DNA of 64,000 nucleotides. It comes from Halomarina oriensis. GTDB taxonomy: Archaea > Halobacteriota > Halobacteria > Halobacteriales > Haloarculaceae. A program made the translations under genes and the position numbers. Every line of letters starts with the position of its first letter. Within the stretch, counting starts at the first letter, position 1. Below are positions 24,448 to 33,494 of this stretch, one piece after another. The stretch covers positions 62,001-126,000 of the forward strand of contig NZ_WSZK01000007.1 in NCBI RefSeq assembly GCF_009791395.1, read 5' to 3'. The notes beneath the pieces were generated by a model, which was not told the DNA's origin, ran no database searches, and was given only the letters and a program-made list of their open reading frames with translations.

Positions 24448-26244
24448 ATGGCAAGCGACAGCAGTCGGCGCGACTACGGTGAGGTCCTCAGTCGTCGACA
24501 GATGCTGGCAGTCGCCGGAGCGTCCGGGATGGCTGCACTCGCAGGATGTGCAGGTGGCGACGACTCCGGCAACGACAGCGGGGACGGGAGTGGCGGTGGC
24601 GGGTCGAACGGAACCGGGTCCGGCAACGGGCAGGTGCAGGACGCGACGTTCCGCAACGCCTACACCGGCAACCCGGTCGACCTCCACTTCAACTCCGCGG
24701 CGACTCAGAACTTCAGTTGGCCCGCCGGCCGGGCCGTCTTCGCGCCGTTCCTCAAGTACTCCTTCAACGAGTCGGAGTTCATCTACGGGGCGCTCGAGAA
24801 CCTCGAGATCACCGAGGAGGACGTGACGCTGACGTTCCGCGAGGACCTGACGTGGTCGAACGGCGACGACTGGACGACCGAGGACTTCGAGGTGCAGATT
24901 CAGCTCGCTCAGATGACCGAGAGCTCCATCTGGGGCTATCTCGACGACTACGAGATCGTCGACGAGCGGACGGCCCGACTCATCCTCTCGGGGCCGACCA
25001 ACCCACAGATCGTCAAGTTCGAGCTGACGAACTTCTTCGTCGACACGAAAGCCGAGACTCACGAACAGTGGCTGGACCGCCCCGTCGAGGAGTTCCTCCA
25101 GTGGGCGTGGGAGGACCCGGTCGCGAGCGCGATGTTCAGCTTCGTCAACAAGGACCAGCAGGCGTTCGAGTTCGAGCACAACCCCGAGTTCTACAACGCG
25201 GACAACGTCAACTTCTCGACGTACCTCATCGAGAGCTACGGTGGGAACACGGCCCAGCACCAGGCGCTCATCAACGGGCAGAACGTCGACGCGGCGACGA
25301 GTCTGTTCACGCCGCCCGAGATCGCCGAGCAGTTCCCCGGCAACGTCGTTGAGGTCAACATCCCCGCGAAGTGGGGCTACGGTATCGTCTTCAACCACAG
25401 CGACCCGCACTTCGGCAAGCGCGAGGTCCGACAGGCCATCGCCCACGTCATCAACCGACAGCAACTCGTCGACAACGCGGGGCCGCGGACGAAGTTCGTC
25501 ACGCCGACGCCGTGTGGTATCGCACCGCGTGACCAGGAGAACTGGCTCGATGACTGGTTCGGCGACTTCGAGACGTACGGTCCCGAATCGAGCAACACCG
25601 AGCGAGCGACCGAACTGATGGAGGGGGCCGGCTACACCAAGGAGAACGGTACCTGGACGGCTGAGGACGGGACGACCCTCGGCGGCGAGTACGGCTCGCC
25701 GGCGGGCTGGACGGACTGGACGACGATGACACAGACGACCGTCGACCAGTTGAACAGCTTCGGGTTCGACTTCTCGGTCAGCACGCGACCGACCAACGAC
25801 TGGTTCAGTCAGTACTCCCAGAGCAACTTCAAGCTGGGCTCGCTGTACTGGTTGCCGGGCGGGTCGCGTTCGGCGTTCCCGTACTTCCCGCTGTACTACC
25901 AGCTCTGGGCGACGGACATCGGTGGCGGGCACAACTACCGCGATATCGCCGACTCCGAACAGACCATCCCGAGCCGAGACGGCGGCGAGATGACCATCAA
26001 CCCGCTCGAAGTCACGACCCAGATCGCACAGCAGGCCTCCGAGGAGGACGCCCGCGAGTACGTCCAGCAGGCGGCGTGGCACAACCACATCGACCTCCCG
26101 TTCCTCGGGCTGGTCTCGAAGTTCGAGCAGTCGTGGGTCACCGACGACGAGTGGACCACCGCCGAGGAGGGGAGCACGAACCGCCGCGTCAAGTGGCCGC
26201 CGTTCTGGTGGGTCCACGAGGGCGAACTGCAGTACGACGGATAG
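24448..26244 (+). CDS. ABC transporter substrate-binding lipoprotein (family 5, oligopeptide/oligosaccharide type)
   Basis: A 598-residue protein. The Tat lipoprotein signal SRRQMLAVAGASGMAALAGC is followed by a Gly/Ser/Asn-rich linker and a large bilobal SBP_bac_5 domain (FAPFLKYSF, VTLTFREDLTWSNGD, REVRQAIAHVINR). This class binds peptides in bacteria, but in archaea often binds xylo- or cello-oligosaccharides. Its place in a xylan locus favours xylo-oligosaccharides. I chose the ATG at 24448 because the Tat motif then lies at the normal distance. First gene of a four-gene operon with two permeases and a fused ATPase. Confidence 0.92.
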   Translation: MASDSSRRDYGEVLSRRQMLAVAGASGMAALAGCAGGDDSGNDSGDGSGGGGSNGTGSGNGQVQDATFRNAYTGNPVDLHFNSAATQNFSWPAGRAVFAPFLKYSFNESEFIYGALENLEITEEDVTLTFREDLTWSNGDDWTTEDFEVQIQLAQMTESSIWGYLDDYEIVDERTARLILSGPTNPQIVKFELTNFFVDTKAETHEQWLDRPVEEFLQWAWEDPVASAMFSFVNKDQQAFEFEHNPEFYNADNVNFSTYLIESYGGNTAQHQALINGQNVDAATSLFTPPEIAEQFPGNVVEVNIPAKWGYGIVFNHSDPHFGKREVRQAIAHVINRQQLVDNAGPRTKFVTPTPCGIAPRDQENWLDDWFGDFETYGPESSNTERATELMEGAGYTKENGTWTAEDGTTLGGEYGSPAGWTDWTTMTQTTVDQLNSFGFDFSVSTRPTNDWFSQYSQSNFKLGSLYWLPGGSRSAFPYFPLYYQLWATDIGGGHNYRDIADSEQTIPSRDGGEMTINPLEVTTQIAQQASEEDAREYVQQAAWHNHIDLPFLGLVSKFEQSWVTDDEWTTAEEGSTNRRVKWPPFWWVHEGELQYDG

Positions 26245-26284
26245 CTCGGTAACCTTTAACTATCGTACTTGAGAGAACCAGACA

Positions 26285-27283
26285 ATGAACTACTACCTCA
26301 GACGCACAGCCAGGATACCCCTGACGGTTCTCGCCGTGATCACGCTCACGTTCGGGCTGATTCGCCTGCTCCCGGGCGGCCCGTTCACGCAGCTTCGAAT
26401 CCAGCTCATCCGGCAGGGCGTTCCGGTCGAACAGGTCAACGCGCGCATCGAGGCGCTCCAGAACATCCGTCCCGACGCACCGCTGTGGCAACAGTACCTC
26501 GACTACCTCGCCGGGGTCGTCACCCTCGACCTGGGGGAGTCCATCTCGCTCGGCCAGCCGGTCATGGACGTCATCGCCCGCGCGCTCCCGTGGACGGTGT
26601 TCCTCGTGGTCACCTCGACCGTCCTGATGTTCGTCATCGGCGTGCTCATCGGTGCCGTGCAGGCGTACTGGGAGGGCTCGCGGTTCGACAAGACGTTCTC
26701 CGGCGCGTCCATCTTCCTGATGGCGGTGCCGTCGTTCATCTTCGCCGTCGTCTTCCTGTTCTTCCTCGCGTACCAGTGGAGCCTGTTCCCGACGGGGTTC
26801 GCGTCCGCACGCGGGGTCGAGTCCGGGTTCACCTTCGAGTACTTCGCCAGCGTCGTCCACCACGCCACGCTCCCGATCCTCGCGTTCACCATCGGCGGCA
26901 TCGGGTCGACGGCGCTCAACATGCGCGGGAACAGCATCCAGGTGCTCGGTGAGGAGTACGTCGAGGTCGCCCGACTTCGGGGGCTCTCCGACGGGCGTAT
27001 CGCCACGCGTTACGTGGCGCAGAACGCCATCCTCCCGATGTACACCGGGCTGTTGTTGCTCATCGGCTTCCGTCTCGGCGGCACGGTCGTCCTCGAAGAG
27101 ATCTTCTCGTACCCCGGGCTGGGCTACTACCTCATCTCGGCGCTCGAAGCGAACGACTACCCGTTGATGATGGGGTGTTTCCTCGTCATCACCGTCACGC
27201 TGGTCGTCGCGGTCTACATCGCCGACCTGACGTACGGGTTCATCGACCCGCGTATCAGCGCAGGTGACGCAGATGGCTACTGA
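26285..27283 (+). CDS. ABC transporter permease (DppB type)
   Basis: A 332-residue membrane protein with six helices. The N-terminal segment RIPLTVLAVITLTFGLIRLL is typical of DppB/OppB. The cytoplasmic EAA loop is EEYVEVARLRGLSDGRI (about 220-236), which contacts the ATPase. It pairs with the next permease to form the channel for the substrate handed over by the binding protein. It lies 40 bases after the binding-protein gene and overlaps the next start. Confidence 0.93.
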   Translation: MNYYLRRTARIPLTVLAVITLTFGLIRLLPGGPFTQLRIQLIRQGVPVEQVNARIEALQNIRPDAPLWQQYLDYLAGVVTLDLGESISLGQPVMDVIARALPWTVFLVVTSTVLMFVIGVLIGAVQAYWEGSRFDKTFSGASIFLMAVPSFIFAVVFLFFLAYQWSLFPTGFASARGVESGFTFEYFASVVHHATLPILAFTIGGIGSTALNMRGNSIQVLGEEYVEVARLRGLSDGRIATRYVAQNAILPMYTGLLLLIGFRLGGTVVLEEIFSYPGLGYYLISALEANDYPLMMGCFLVITVTLVVAVYIADLTYGFIDPRISAGDADGY

Positions 27284-28295
27284 GACGGACTCCCAGTCCT
27301 CTTCGGAGGAGATCGACTGGCGCTCGGAGTCGTCGTCCGCCGAGATGACCCGGCGCGACCGAGCCGAGGAGTTCTACCGCCGCTGGGTGTACGAACCGGT
27401 CGTCATCGCGTGGTCCGACGTGCGGACGCGCCTCGGTATCCTCATCCTCGGGGGATACCTGCTCATGGCGGCCGTCGACGTGTTCGGACTCTGGCGGAAT
27501 CCGAGCACGAACCAGGCCCCACAGCTACTCCCGCCGTTCGAGAACTGGTCGTTCCCGCTCGGAACGACGAACTCGGGCGTCGACCTGCTGGCGCTCATCA
27601 TCGACTCGACGCCGTTCATCCTGCTGATGGTGCTCGCGGGCGGGGTCTGGGCGACCAGCCTCGCCGTCGTCGTCGGCACCGTCTCGGGGTACAAGGGCGG
27701 GCGTGTCGACACCGCCATCACGTCGGTGTCGGACTTCTTCATGGCCATCCCCGGCCTCCCGCTGGTCATCGTGCTGGCCATCGCGCTGAGTCCGGAGAAC
27801 CCCATCCTCCTCGGCGTCGTCCTCACGATCAACTACTGGGCCGGACTGGGTCGTTCGATACGGTCACAGGTCCTCTCGATACGGGAAGCGAGCTACGTCG
27901 AAGCCTCCCGAACGATGGGGACCAGCACGCCCAGAATCATCGTCAAGGACGTCCTCCCCAACATCATGCCGTACGTGATGGTCAACTTCGTGCTCGCCGC
28001 ACGCTACACCATCTTCGCCTCGGTCGGCCTCTACTTCATCGGGGTCCTGCCGTACACCGGGCAGAACTGGGGCGTCACGCTGAACAACGCGTACTACCAG
28101 GGCGGGCTGTTCACGACGGAAGCGCTGCACTGGCTCCTCGTGCCGATGATCGCTATCGTCGGCCTCGCGTTCGGCCTCATCCTGCTGAGCCAGGGGATGG
28201 ACCGCATCTTCAACCCACGGGTCCGAACCCGGCTCTCGGGTGAATCGGAGTCCGTCGAGGAAGACGAGAACACGACCACGACGGGGATGTTTTAG
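27273..28295 (+). CDS. ABC transporter permease (DppC type)
   Basis: A 340-residue membrane protein with a long charged N-terminal region (about 50 residues, Ser/Glu-rich) and six helices. The EAA loop is REASYVEASRTMGTSTPRII (about 202-221). I prefer the ATG at 27273, which overlaps the end of the DppB-type gene by 11 bases; an in-frame GTG at 27264 is the alternative. It ends directly before the ATPase ATG at 28296, so translation is coupled through the operon. Confidence 0.92.
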   Translation: MATETDSQSSSEEIDWRSESSSAEMTRRDRAEEFYRRWVYEPVVIAWSDVRTRLGILILGGYLLMAAVDVFGLWRNPSTNQAPQLLPPFENWSFPLGTTNSGVDLLALIIDSTPFILLMVLAGGVWATSLAVVVGTVSGYKGGRVDTAITSVSDFFMAIPGLPLVIVLAIALSPENPILLGVVLTINYWAGLGRSIRSQVLSIREASYVEASRTMGTSTPRIIVKDVLPNIMPYVMVNFVLAARYTIFASVGLYFIGVLPYTGQNWGVTLNNAYYQGGLFTTEALHWLLVPMIAIVGLAFGLILLSQGMDRIFNPRVRTRLSGESESVEEDENTTTTGMF

Positions 28296-30512
28296 ATGGC
28301 AACCGACAGTACACAGTCGACCACGACCGCATCGGACGGGGTCAGCGACCCGATCCTCGAGATTCGCAACGCGAGCGTCAGCTACAACGACGGCGAGACA
28401 CGCGTCCTCGAAGACGTCTCCGTCGACATCGACAGACGAGAGGTGCTCGGCATCGTCGGCGAGAGCGGGAGCGGCAAGTCGATGTTCGCCTCCGCGCTGC
28501 TGGACGCCGTTCCGGACCCCGGCCGACTCACCGGGCAGATAACGTACCACCGGGAGAACGGCGACACCGTCGACGTGCTGGAGTTGAGCGACGAGGAACT
28601 CCGTCAGTTCCGCTGGGAGGAGATATCGATGGTGTTCCAGGGTGCGATGAGTTCGTTCAACCCGACGATGGAGGTCGGCGCGCACTTCAAGGAGACGCTG
28701 AAGACCCACGACCGAAACGTCTCGGAGGGGATGGCGTTCGCGCGTGAACTCCTCGAGAACCTCTACCTGGAACCGGAGCGTGTGCTCAACGCCTACCCGC
28801 ACGAGCTCTCGGGCGGGATGCAACAGCGTGCGCTCATCGCGCTGAGCATGGTGTTGAACCCGGAGGTGCTGGTGATGGACGAGCCGACGGCTGCACTCGA
28901 CCTGCTGATGCAGCGGTCCATCCTCCGACTGCTCGACAACCTGCAGTCGGAGTACGACCTCACCATCGTCTTCATCACCCACGACCTGCCGCTGGTCGCG
29001 GCGCTCGCCGACCGGATGGCCATCATCTACGCCTTCCAGTTCGCCGAGATCGGGCCGCGAGACGAGATCATCGGCAACTCCGCACATCCGTACACGCGGA
29101 AGTTGCTGAACGCGACGCCGAACCTCGACGCGCCTCTGGAGGAGATGCAACCCATCGAGGGCGAGGGCCCGGCCCCGGTCAACGTCCCCTCGGGCTGTCG
29201 GTTCCACCCACGCTGTCCGCTCGCGACCGAGGAGTGTCGCGTCGAGGACCCACCGCTGGAGTCGTTCGACCGCCACTACCCGGACCACCGGGCGGCGTGT
29301 CACCACCGAGAGGAGGCGCGCGAGGAGATACCGCTGAACTTCGGCGAGGGGGCCCAGCAGTTCGACCACCAGCCGTCGGAGTCGGTGGCGAGTACGGCCT
29401 CGACCGGACGACCCCGGACCGGCGACGAACCGCCGCTGTTGCGGGCCGACGACGTCGAGGTCCACTTCGAACAGTCCCAGGGCCTGCTCGAACGGTTCGG
29501 GGGGCCTCCGGAGGTGGTCCGTGCCGTCGACGGCGTCTCGCTCGACATCCAGGAGCAGGACCTCGTCTGCCTCCTCGGCGAGAGCGGGTGTGGCAAGACC
29601 ACGTTCGGGAAGACGCTCATCGGCCTCCAGAAGCCGACCGGCGGGGCCGTCGAGTACCGCGGTCAGGACATCTGGGAGGCCAGCGGGAGCACGGACGTCA
29701 CACGCGACGAGATTCGCGCCGCGCTCCAGATCATCCACCAGGACCCCGGCGCGGCGCTCAACCCGAACCGCCGCATCGTGGACATCCTCTCGGAACCGCT
29801 GCGACACACCCACCCGAACGTCGGTCGCAACGAGCGCCGGAGTCGCATCCACTCGTTGCTCGAACGCGTCGGCATGAATCCGGCGGACGACTTCATGGGA
29901 CGGTACCCCCACCAGCTCTCCGGTGGGGAGAAACAGCGTGTCGCGCTCGCGCGTGCGCTACTGATGAACCCCAACGCCATCCTCGCCGACGAGGCCATCA
30001 GCGCCGTCGACGTCTCGCTGCGTATCGAGATCATGGACCTGATGCTCGAACTCCAGTCGGAGTTCGACACCTCGTTCCTGTTCATCAGTCACGACCTCTC
30101 GAACGCGCGGTACTTCGCGGAGCACGGCGACGGCCGCATCGCCGTCATGTACCTCGGCGAGATCGTGGAGATCGGGACCGCAGAGCGCCTCATCCACGAC
30201 CCTCGCCACCCGTACACGGAGGTCCTGCGCTGGGCGACCCCGAGTCTCGACCTGGATGACATGGAGGCCTCCGACCCACCCATCCGCGAGGTGGACGTGC
30301 CGGACCCGGTCGACCCGCCTTCGGGCTGTCGGTTCCACACGCGCTGTCCCGTCGCTCGGGAAGCCTGCCGCGAGGAGCACCCCGACCTGGAGGGGCTCGA
30401 CGACGCGCCCGGCAAGGCCGCCTGCTTCCGCGAGGACCCGAACCACGCCTACTGGGACAGCGAACCGCTCGAAGGGGCCGAAGAGTCCGACGACGTCCTC
30501 GCCGACGACTGA
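28296..30512 (+). CDS. Fused double ABC ATPase (DppD-DppF in one chain)
   Basis: A 738-residue protein with two complete oligopeptide-type ATPase domains. Domain 1 has Walker A GESGSGKS (55-62), signature LSGGM and Walker B VLVMDEPTAALD. Domain 2 has Walker A GESGCGKT (428-435), signature LSGGE and ILADEAISAVD, where Ala-Ile replaces the usual Pro-Thr. Each domain ends in the oligopeptide-ABC C-terminal Cys-rich segment (GCRFHPRCP and GCRFHTRCP), which in relatives can hold an iron-sulfur cluster. Both are joined by a roughly 60-residue acidic linker. It energises the two permeases upstream. Most relatives encode the two halves as separate genes. Confidence 0.93.
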   Translation: MATDSTQSTTTASDGVSDPILEIRNASVSYNDGETRVLEDVSVDIDRREVLGIVGESGSGKSMFASALLDAVPDPGRLTGQITYHRENGDTVDVLELSDEELRQFRWEEISMVFQGAMSSFNPTMEVGAHFKETLKTHDRNVSEGMAFARELLENLYLEPERVLNAYPHELSGGMQQRALIALSMVLNPEVLVMDEPTAALDLLMQRSILRLLDNLQSEYDLTIVFITHDLPLVAALADRMAIIYAFQFAEIGPRDEIIGNSAHPYTRKLLNATPNLDAPLEEMQPIEGEGPAPVNVPSGCRFHPRCPLATEECRVEDPPLESFDRHYPDHRAACHHREEAREEIPLNFGEGAQQFDHQPSESVASTASTGRPRTGDEPPLLRADDVEVHFEQSQGLLERFGGPPEVVRAVDGVSLDIQEQDLVCLLGESGCGKTTFGKTLIGLQKPTGGAVEYRGQDIWEASGSTDVTRDEIRAALQIIHQDPGAALNPNRRIVDILSEPLRHTHPNVGRNERRSRIHSLLERVGMNPADDFMGRYPHQLSGGEKQRVALARALLMNPNAILADEAISAVDVSLRIEIMDLMLELQSEFDTSFLFISHDLSNARYFAEHGDGRIAVMYLGEIVEIGTAERLIHDPRHPYTEVLRWATPSLDLDDMEASDPPIREVDVPDPVDPPSGCRFHTRCPVAREACREEHPDLEGLDDAPGKAACFREDPNHAYWDSEPLEGAEESDDVLADD

Positions 30513-30599
30513 CGGGGCCCACCCCGCCGCAGTTCCCCGTCGTTCGGCCCGCGTCGAACAGCGACAACGGTATCACTCGCCGGTCGAGTAGCCGACAGC

Positions 30600-30950
30600 A
30601 TGGAACGCTACGAACCGGAGACCCACGACGGGACGCTGTCCCTCGTCGGTGACGGCGACCGCGTCGAGGTCGGTTCGCTCGACGACGTCGTGGCCGCCGT
30701 CGGCGGAGCGACCTACACCATCGAGTACGACGAGCGCCAGCGCAAACAGCCGTGGCTGGACACCGACGACGGGCGACTCGACGTCGACGTTCGGGACGCG
30801 GTGACCTCCCTGAAACACACGCCGGAACTGGTCGACGAACTCCGCGACCACGACCTGAGCACCGAGCGGTACGGCCTCCCCGAGCGGACCGTGGTGTTCG
30901 CCGATCGGTTCGTCGACATCCTCGAACGGCAGGGAAGAGAGCACGAGTGA
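30600..30950 (+). CDS. Hypothetical acidic protein
   Basis: A 116-residue acidic soluble protein (start MERYEPETHDGTLSLVGDGD) with mixed alpha-beta character and no signal, membrane helix or metal motif. Composition and codon use match its neighbours, so it is likely real. I do not recognise a family. It follows the transport operon by 87 bases and is convergent with xacA. Confidence 0.6.
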   Translation: MERYEPETHDGTLSLVGDGDRVEVGSLDDVVAAVGGATYTIEYDERQRKQPWLDTDDGRLDVDVRDAVTSLKHTPELVDELRDHDLSTERYGLPERTVVFADRFVDILERQGREHE

Positions 30951-30989
30951 GCGCGTCGGCGTCGTCGTGCGGAGCGGGTCGGTCGCCGT

Positions 30990-32087
30990 TCAGTCGTCGA
31001 GTCCGCCGCCCGCGACGTCGACGCTCTCGCCGGTCTCGCCGGCCTCGTAGACGGCGGCGGCGGCCCGGAGGTCGAGGAGGCCGTGCTGGGCGTCGGCGTG
31101 TGGCGGTTCGTCGCTGAGCAGGCAGTCCGCGAAGTAGTCGAACTCCTCGGTCATCTGGTTGACCGTCGGAACTCGAATCTCGGCGGTCGTCTCCCCGCGT
31201 CGGACGGTCATCGTGCGGGTCTGGTCGGGGTAGAACACCGGTTCGACGTCGATCTCGCCTTCGGTCCCGAGGACCCGGAAGTGACTGGCACGCTGGGCGT
31301 TCTGACTCGCGGTACAGCTGCCGTCGGTGCCGTCGTCGAACGTGAACTCGAACCGGGCGTGTTCGTCGGGGACGTCGGCGAACGCCTCGCTCTCGCTCCG
31401 GAGTCGAGCACCGACCGACACCGGGTCGGCGTCGAGGACGAACCGGGCGGTGTTGAGCGGGTAGATACCGAGGTCCATCACCGTCGCGCCGTAGCCGGTG
31501 AGGTCGGGGTTCAGCCGCCACTGGTCGGGATTCGGGATGACGTCGAGGAGCGGCTGGGACATGTGGCCGTGGACCTGGACGGGCGTGCCGATGTGGCCGC
31601 CGGTGACGAGTTCGCGCGCGCGGCGAATCACGGGGTCGGTCTGCATCCGGTAGGCGACCATCAGCGGGATGTCCGCCGCCTCGCTGACCTCGACGACCCG
31701 TTCGGCCCGCTCGACGGTCGCTTCCATCGGTTTCTCACAGAGGACGGCCTTCCCGAACTCGGCGGCCGCCTCCACGTACGGGAGGTGGAGCGCGTTCGGC
31801 GTGACGACGTAGACGGCGTCGTAGGCGTCGGTCGCCGTCCCGTCGCGGAACTCGTCGTAGGTGAGCGCGTCGGTGACGGTGTCGCTGTCGGCGGCGACCC
31901 GTTCGGCCTTCTCGGTCGACCCGCTGACGACGACGGTCGTCTCGCAGAACGTCGAGGACTCGATGGCCGGCATCGCCTCCTCGCGCGTCCACCAGCCGAG
32001 GCCGACGAGTGCGAACCGAACCGTCCCCTCCTCGGCGCGTTGCCAGTCCCGTCGATCGAACTCGTCGACCGATAGCTCGATGGTCAT
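30990..32087 (-). CDS. xacA: D-xylose 1-dehydrogenase (Gfo/Idh/MocA family)
   Basis: A 365-residue NADP-type oxidoreductase. It closely follows the remembered sequence of Haloferax volcanii xylose dehydrogenase: [88 protein letters not shown] and CTASQNAQ. It oxidises D-xylose to xylono-lactone, the first step of the oxidative pathway. I chose the ATG at 32087; another Met lies nine codons upstream. The TATA box 24-31 bases upstream supports a leaderless message starting here. It is convergent with the hypothetical gene at 30600. Confidence 0.92.
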   Translation of the reverse strand: MTIELSVDEFDRRDWQRAEEGTVRFALVGLGWWTREEAMPAIESSTFCETTVVVSGSTEKAERVAADSDTVTDALTYDEFRDGTATDAYDAVYVVTPNALHLPYVEAAAEFGKAVLCEKPMEATVERAERVVEVSEAADIPLMVAYRMQTDPVIRRARELVTGGHIGTPVQVHGHMSQPLLDVIPNPDQWRLNPDLTGYGATVMDLGIYPLNTARFVLDADPVSVGARLRSESEAFADVPDEHARFEFTFDDGTDGSCTASQNAQRASHFRVLGTEGEIDVEPVFYPDQTRTMTVRRGETTAEIRVPTVNQMTEEFDYFADCLLSDEPPHADAQHGLLDLRAAAAVYEAGETGESVDVAGGGLDD

Positions 32088-32110
32088 ACCCTCCCGTGTG
32101 ACCGTCGCGT

Positions 32111-32118
32111 ACAAATAG
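32111..32118 (-). promoter_or_regulatory. TATA box of xacA
   Basis: CTATTTGT on the minus strand, 24-31 bases before the start codon at 32087. The spacing is the same as for xacE and xacD. Confidence 0.5.
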
Positions 32119-32224
32119 CCTCGTGCCTCGGCGTTTCTTCGTGGTGTAGCCGGGTCACCACCGTGCCGTCAGGTACTGCCGTAGGGCGAAGACCCAAGCC
32201 GCGAGGTGCCCCCAGCATCGAGCG

Positions 32225-32329
32225 ATGGTTTCGAACTGCCCGCACTGTGAGGGCGTGGTCGAGCGGACCGACCGTGGGGACCTCGTCTGTGGAGCGTGTG
32301 GCTTCGTCCCGCCCCACGGCGCGGACTGA
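32225..32329 (+). CDS. 34-residue zinc-ribbon micro-protein
   Basis: Begins MVSNCPHCEGVVERTD and ends GACGFVPPHGAD. Two CxxC knuckles (C5-P-H-C8 and C22-G-A-C25) separated by 13 residues form a complete miniature zinc ribbon. It is too short for usual gene calling but has the composition of haloarchaeal zinc-finger micro-proteins, several of which are known to be expressed and to affect regulation. It sits between the divergent xacA and the epimerase gene. A chance frame with two correctly spaced CxxC pairs is unlikely. Confidence 0.65.
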   Translation: MVSNCPHCEGVVERTDRGDLVCGACGFVPPHGAD

Positions 32330-32430
32330 ACCCGACGCCCCCGAGCGAGCGCCGTCGACCCGTCGTCGGTCGACCGGGAGCGACGCGTCCGTTCCGGGGT
32401 TCGACTCCCCGTGTGGACCCGACCGACCGG

Positions 32431-33345
32431 TCAGCCGAACGACGGCCCCTCGACGGACTCGTCTTCCGCCTCGCGCCAGCTGTGTTCGGGAGTCCATCCA
32501 AGTTCCGCGGCGGCCTTCTCGATGGAGAACGCCGACTCCTCGCCGCTCAGGTCACAGGGGGTCGGGAGGTCCCCGCCGGTGACGGCCTCGAACAGCCGTT
32601 CGGTCTCGACGCCGACGTAGTTGTCCGCGGCGTGTCCGTGGTACGCCTCGTGGCCGTCGACCGTCGTCCGGACCGAGCGGACGAACAGGTCCGCGAGGTC
32701 ACGGACGTCGACGTACGACCAGAAGTTCCCGGCTCCGGGAACCTTCGTGCCCGGTTCGACGTCGTCGATATCCACGCGGTTCGTCGCCGCGAGATACTCG
32801 CCGGGGTACTGGACCCACGAGGGCCGAATCGACGCGACCTGTACGCCGTACTTCCGCGTGACCGCCTTCGCCACGGCCTCGCCGGCTTCTTTCGACGTTC
32901 CGTAGGGGTCCTCCGGGCGCATGGGGTGGGACTCGTCGATGGGGAGGTACTCCGGGAGCAGCAACTCCCCGGAGAACGGGAAGCCGTAGGCGGACTCGCT
33001 GGACGCCCACGAGACGCGTGCGCCGACCCGTCCCGCGGCGGTGAGAACGTTGTACGTCGAGAGCGTGTTGTTCTCGAACACCCGGACGCCCGCGTGCTCG
33101 GTCGGGTCGGGAATCGCCGCGATGTGGACCACCGCGTCGGGGTCGACGTCCGCCAGCAGGTCGAACGTCTCCCCGGCGTCGGTGAGGTCCGCAGCGAAAA
33201 AGCGGACGTTCCCGGCTGCCTCGGTCGGCGTGTGTCGGTCGATACAGACTACCTCGTCGCCGTCCCGTGCGAACCGGTCGACGACCCAGCGGCCGACCCC
33301 GCCGAGGCCGCCGGTCACCGCGACGACGTCAGATTGGTCGCTCAT
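32431..33345 (-). CDS. NAD-dependent epimerase/dehydratase family protein
   Basis: A 304-residue extended SDR. The Rossmann motif is GGLGGVG (near residue 12), the acidic cofactor-binding residue lies in VVCIDRH (NAD-type), SSESAYG holds the catalytic Ser, and YGTSK holds the Tyr/Lys. It resembles UDP-sugar epimerases and uronate dehydrogenases. In this locus a sugar or sugar-acid oxidoreductase is as likely as a nucleotide-sugar enzyme. I chose the ATG at 33345 (MSDQSDVV); Mets at 33372/33375 are alternatives. Divergent from the next oxidoreductase, 149 bases apart. Confidence 0.85.
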   Translation of the reverse strand: MSDQSDVVAVTGGLGGVGRWVVDRFARDGDEVVCIDRHTPTEAAGNVRFFAADLTDAGETFDLLADVDPDAVVHIAAIPDPTEHAGVRVFENNTLSTYNVLTAAGRVGARVSWASSESAYGFPFSGELLLPEYLPIDESHPMRPEDPYGTSKEAGEAVAKAVTRKYGVQVASIRPSWVQYPGEYLAATNRVDIDDVEPGTKVPGAGNFWSYVDVRDLADLFVRSVRTTVDGHEAYHGHAADNYVGVETERLFEAVTGGDLPTPCDLSGEESAFSIEKAAAELGWTPEHSWREAEDESVEGPSFG

Positions 33346-33494
33346 CGTCCGCCGTTCGGCCGACTCCGCCATCAATCACCGGGGTCGGACGTCCCCCGAG
33401 ACACGGGTGCCGGACACTCCCACGGACCACGGGTCGACGTGGGTCGGTTGCCGGTTTCGGTACGGTGAATCGTCCCGTCCCGAAACCCCGTCGT

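Noticed and set aside
30190-31521. 443-codon minus-strand frame overlapping the ABC ATPase end and xacA
   Set aside because: Extremely Arg-rich and out of frame with the well matched XacA protein on the same strand.
32084-32582. Larger open frames over the zinc micro-protein region
   Set aside because: Serine/arginine-rich with no motif; the 34-codon frame with two CxxC pairs is the better supported reading.
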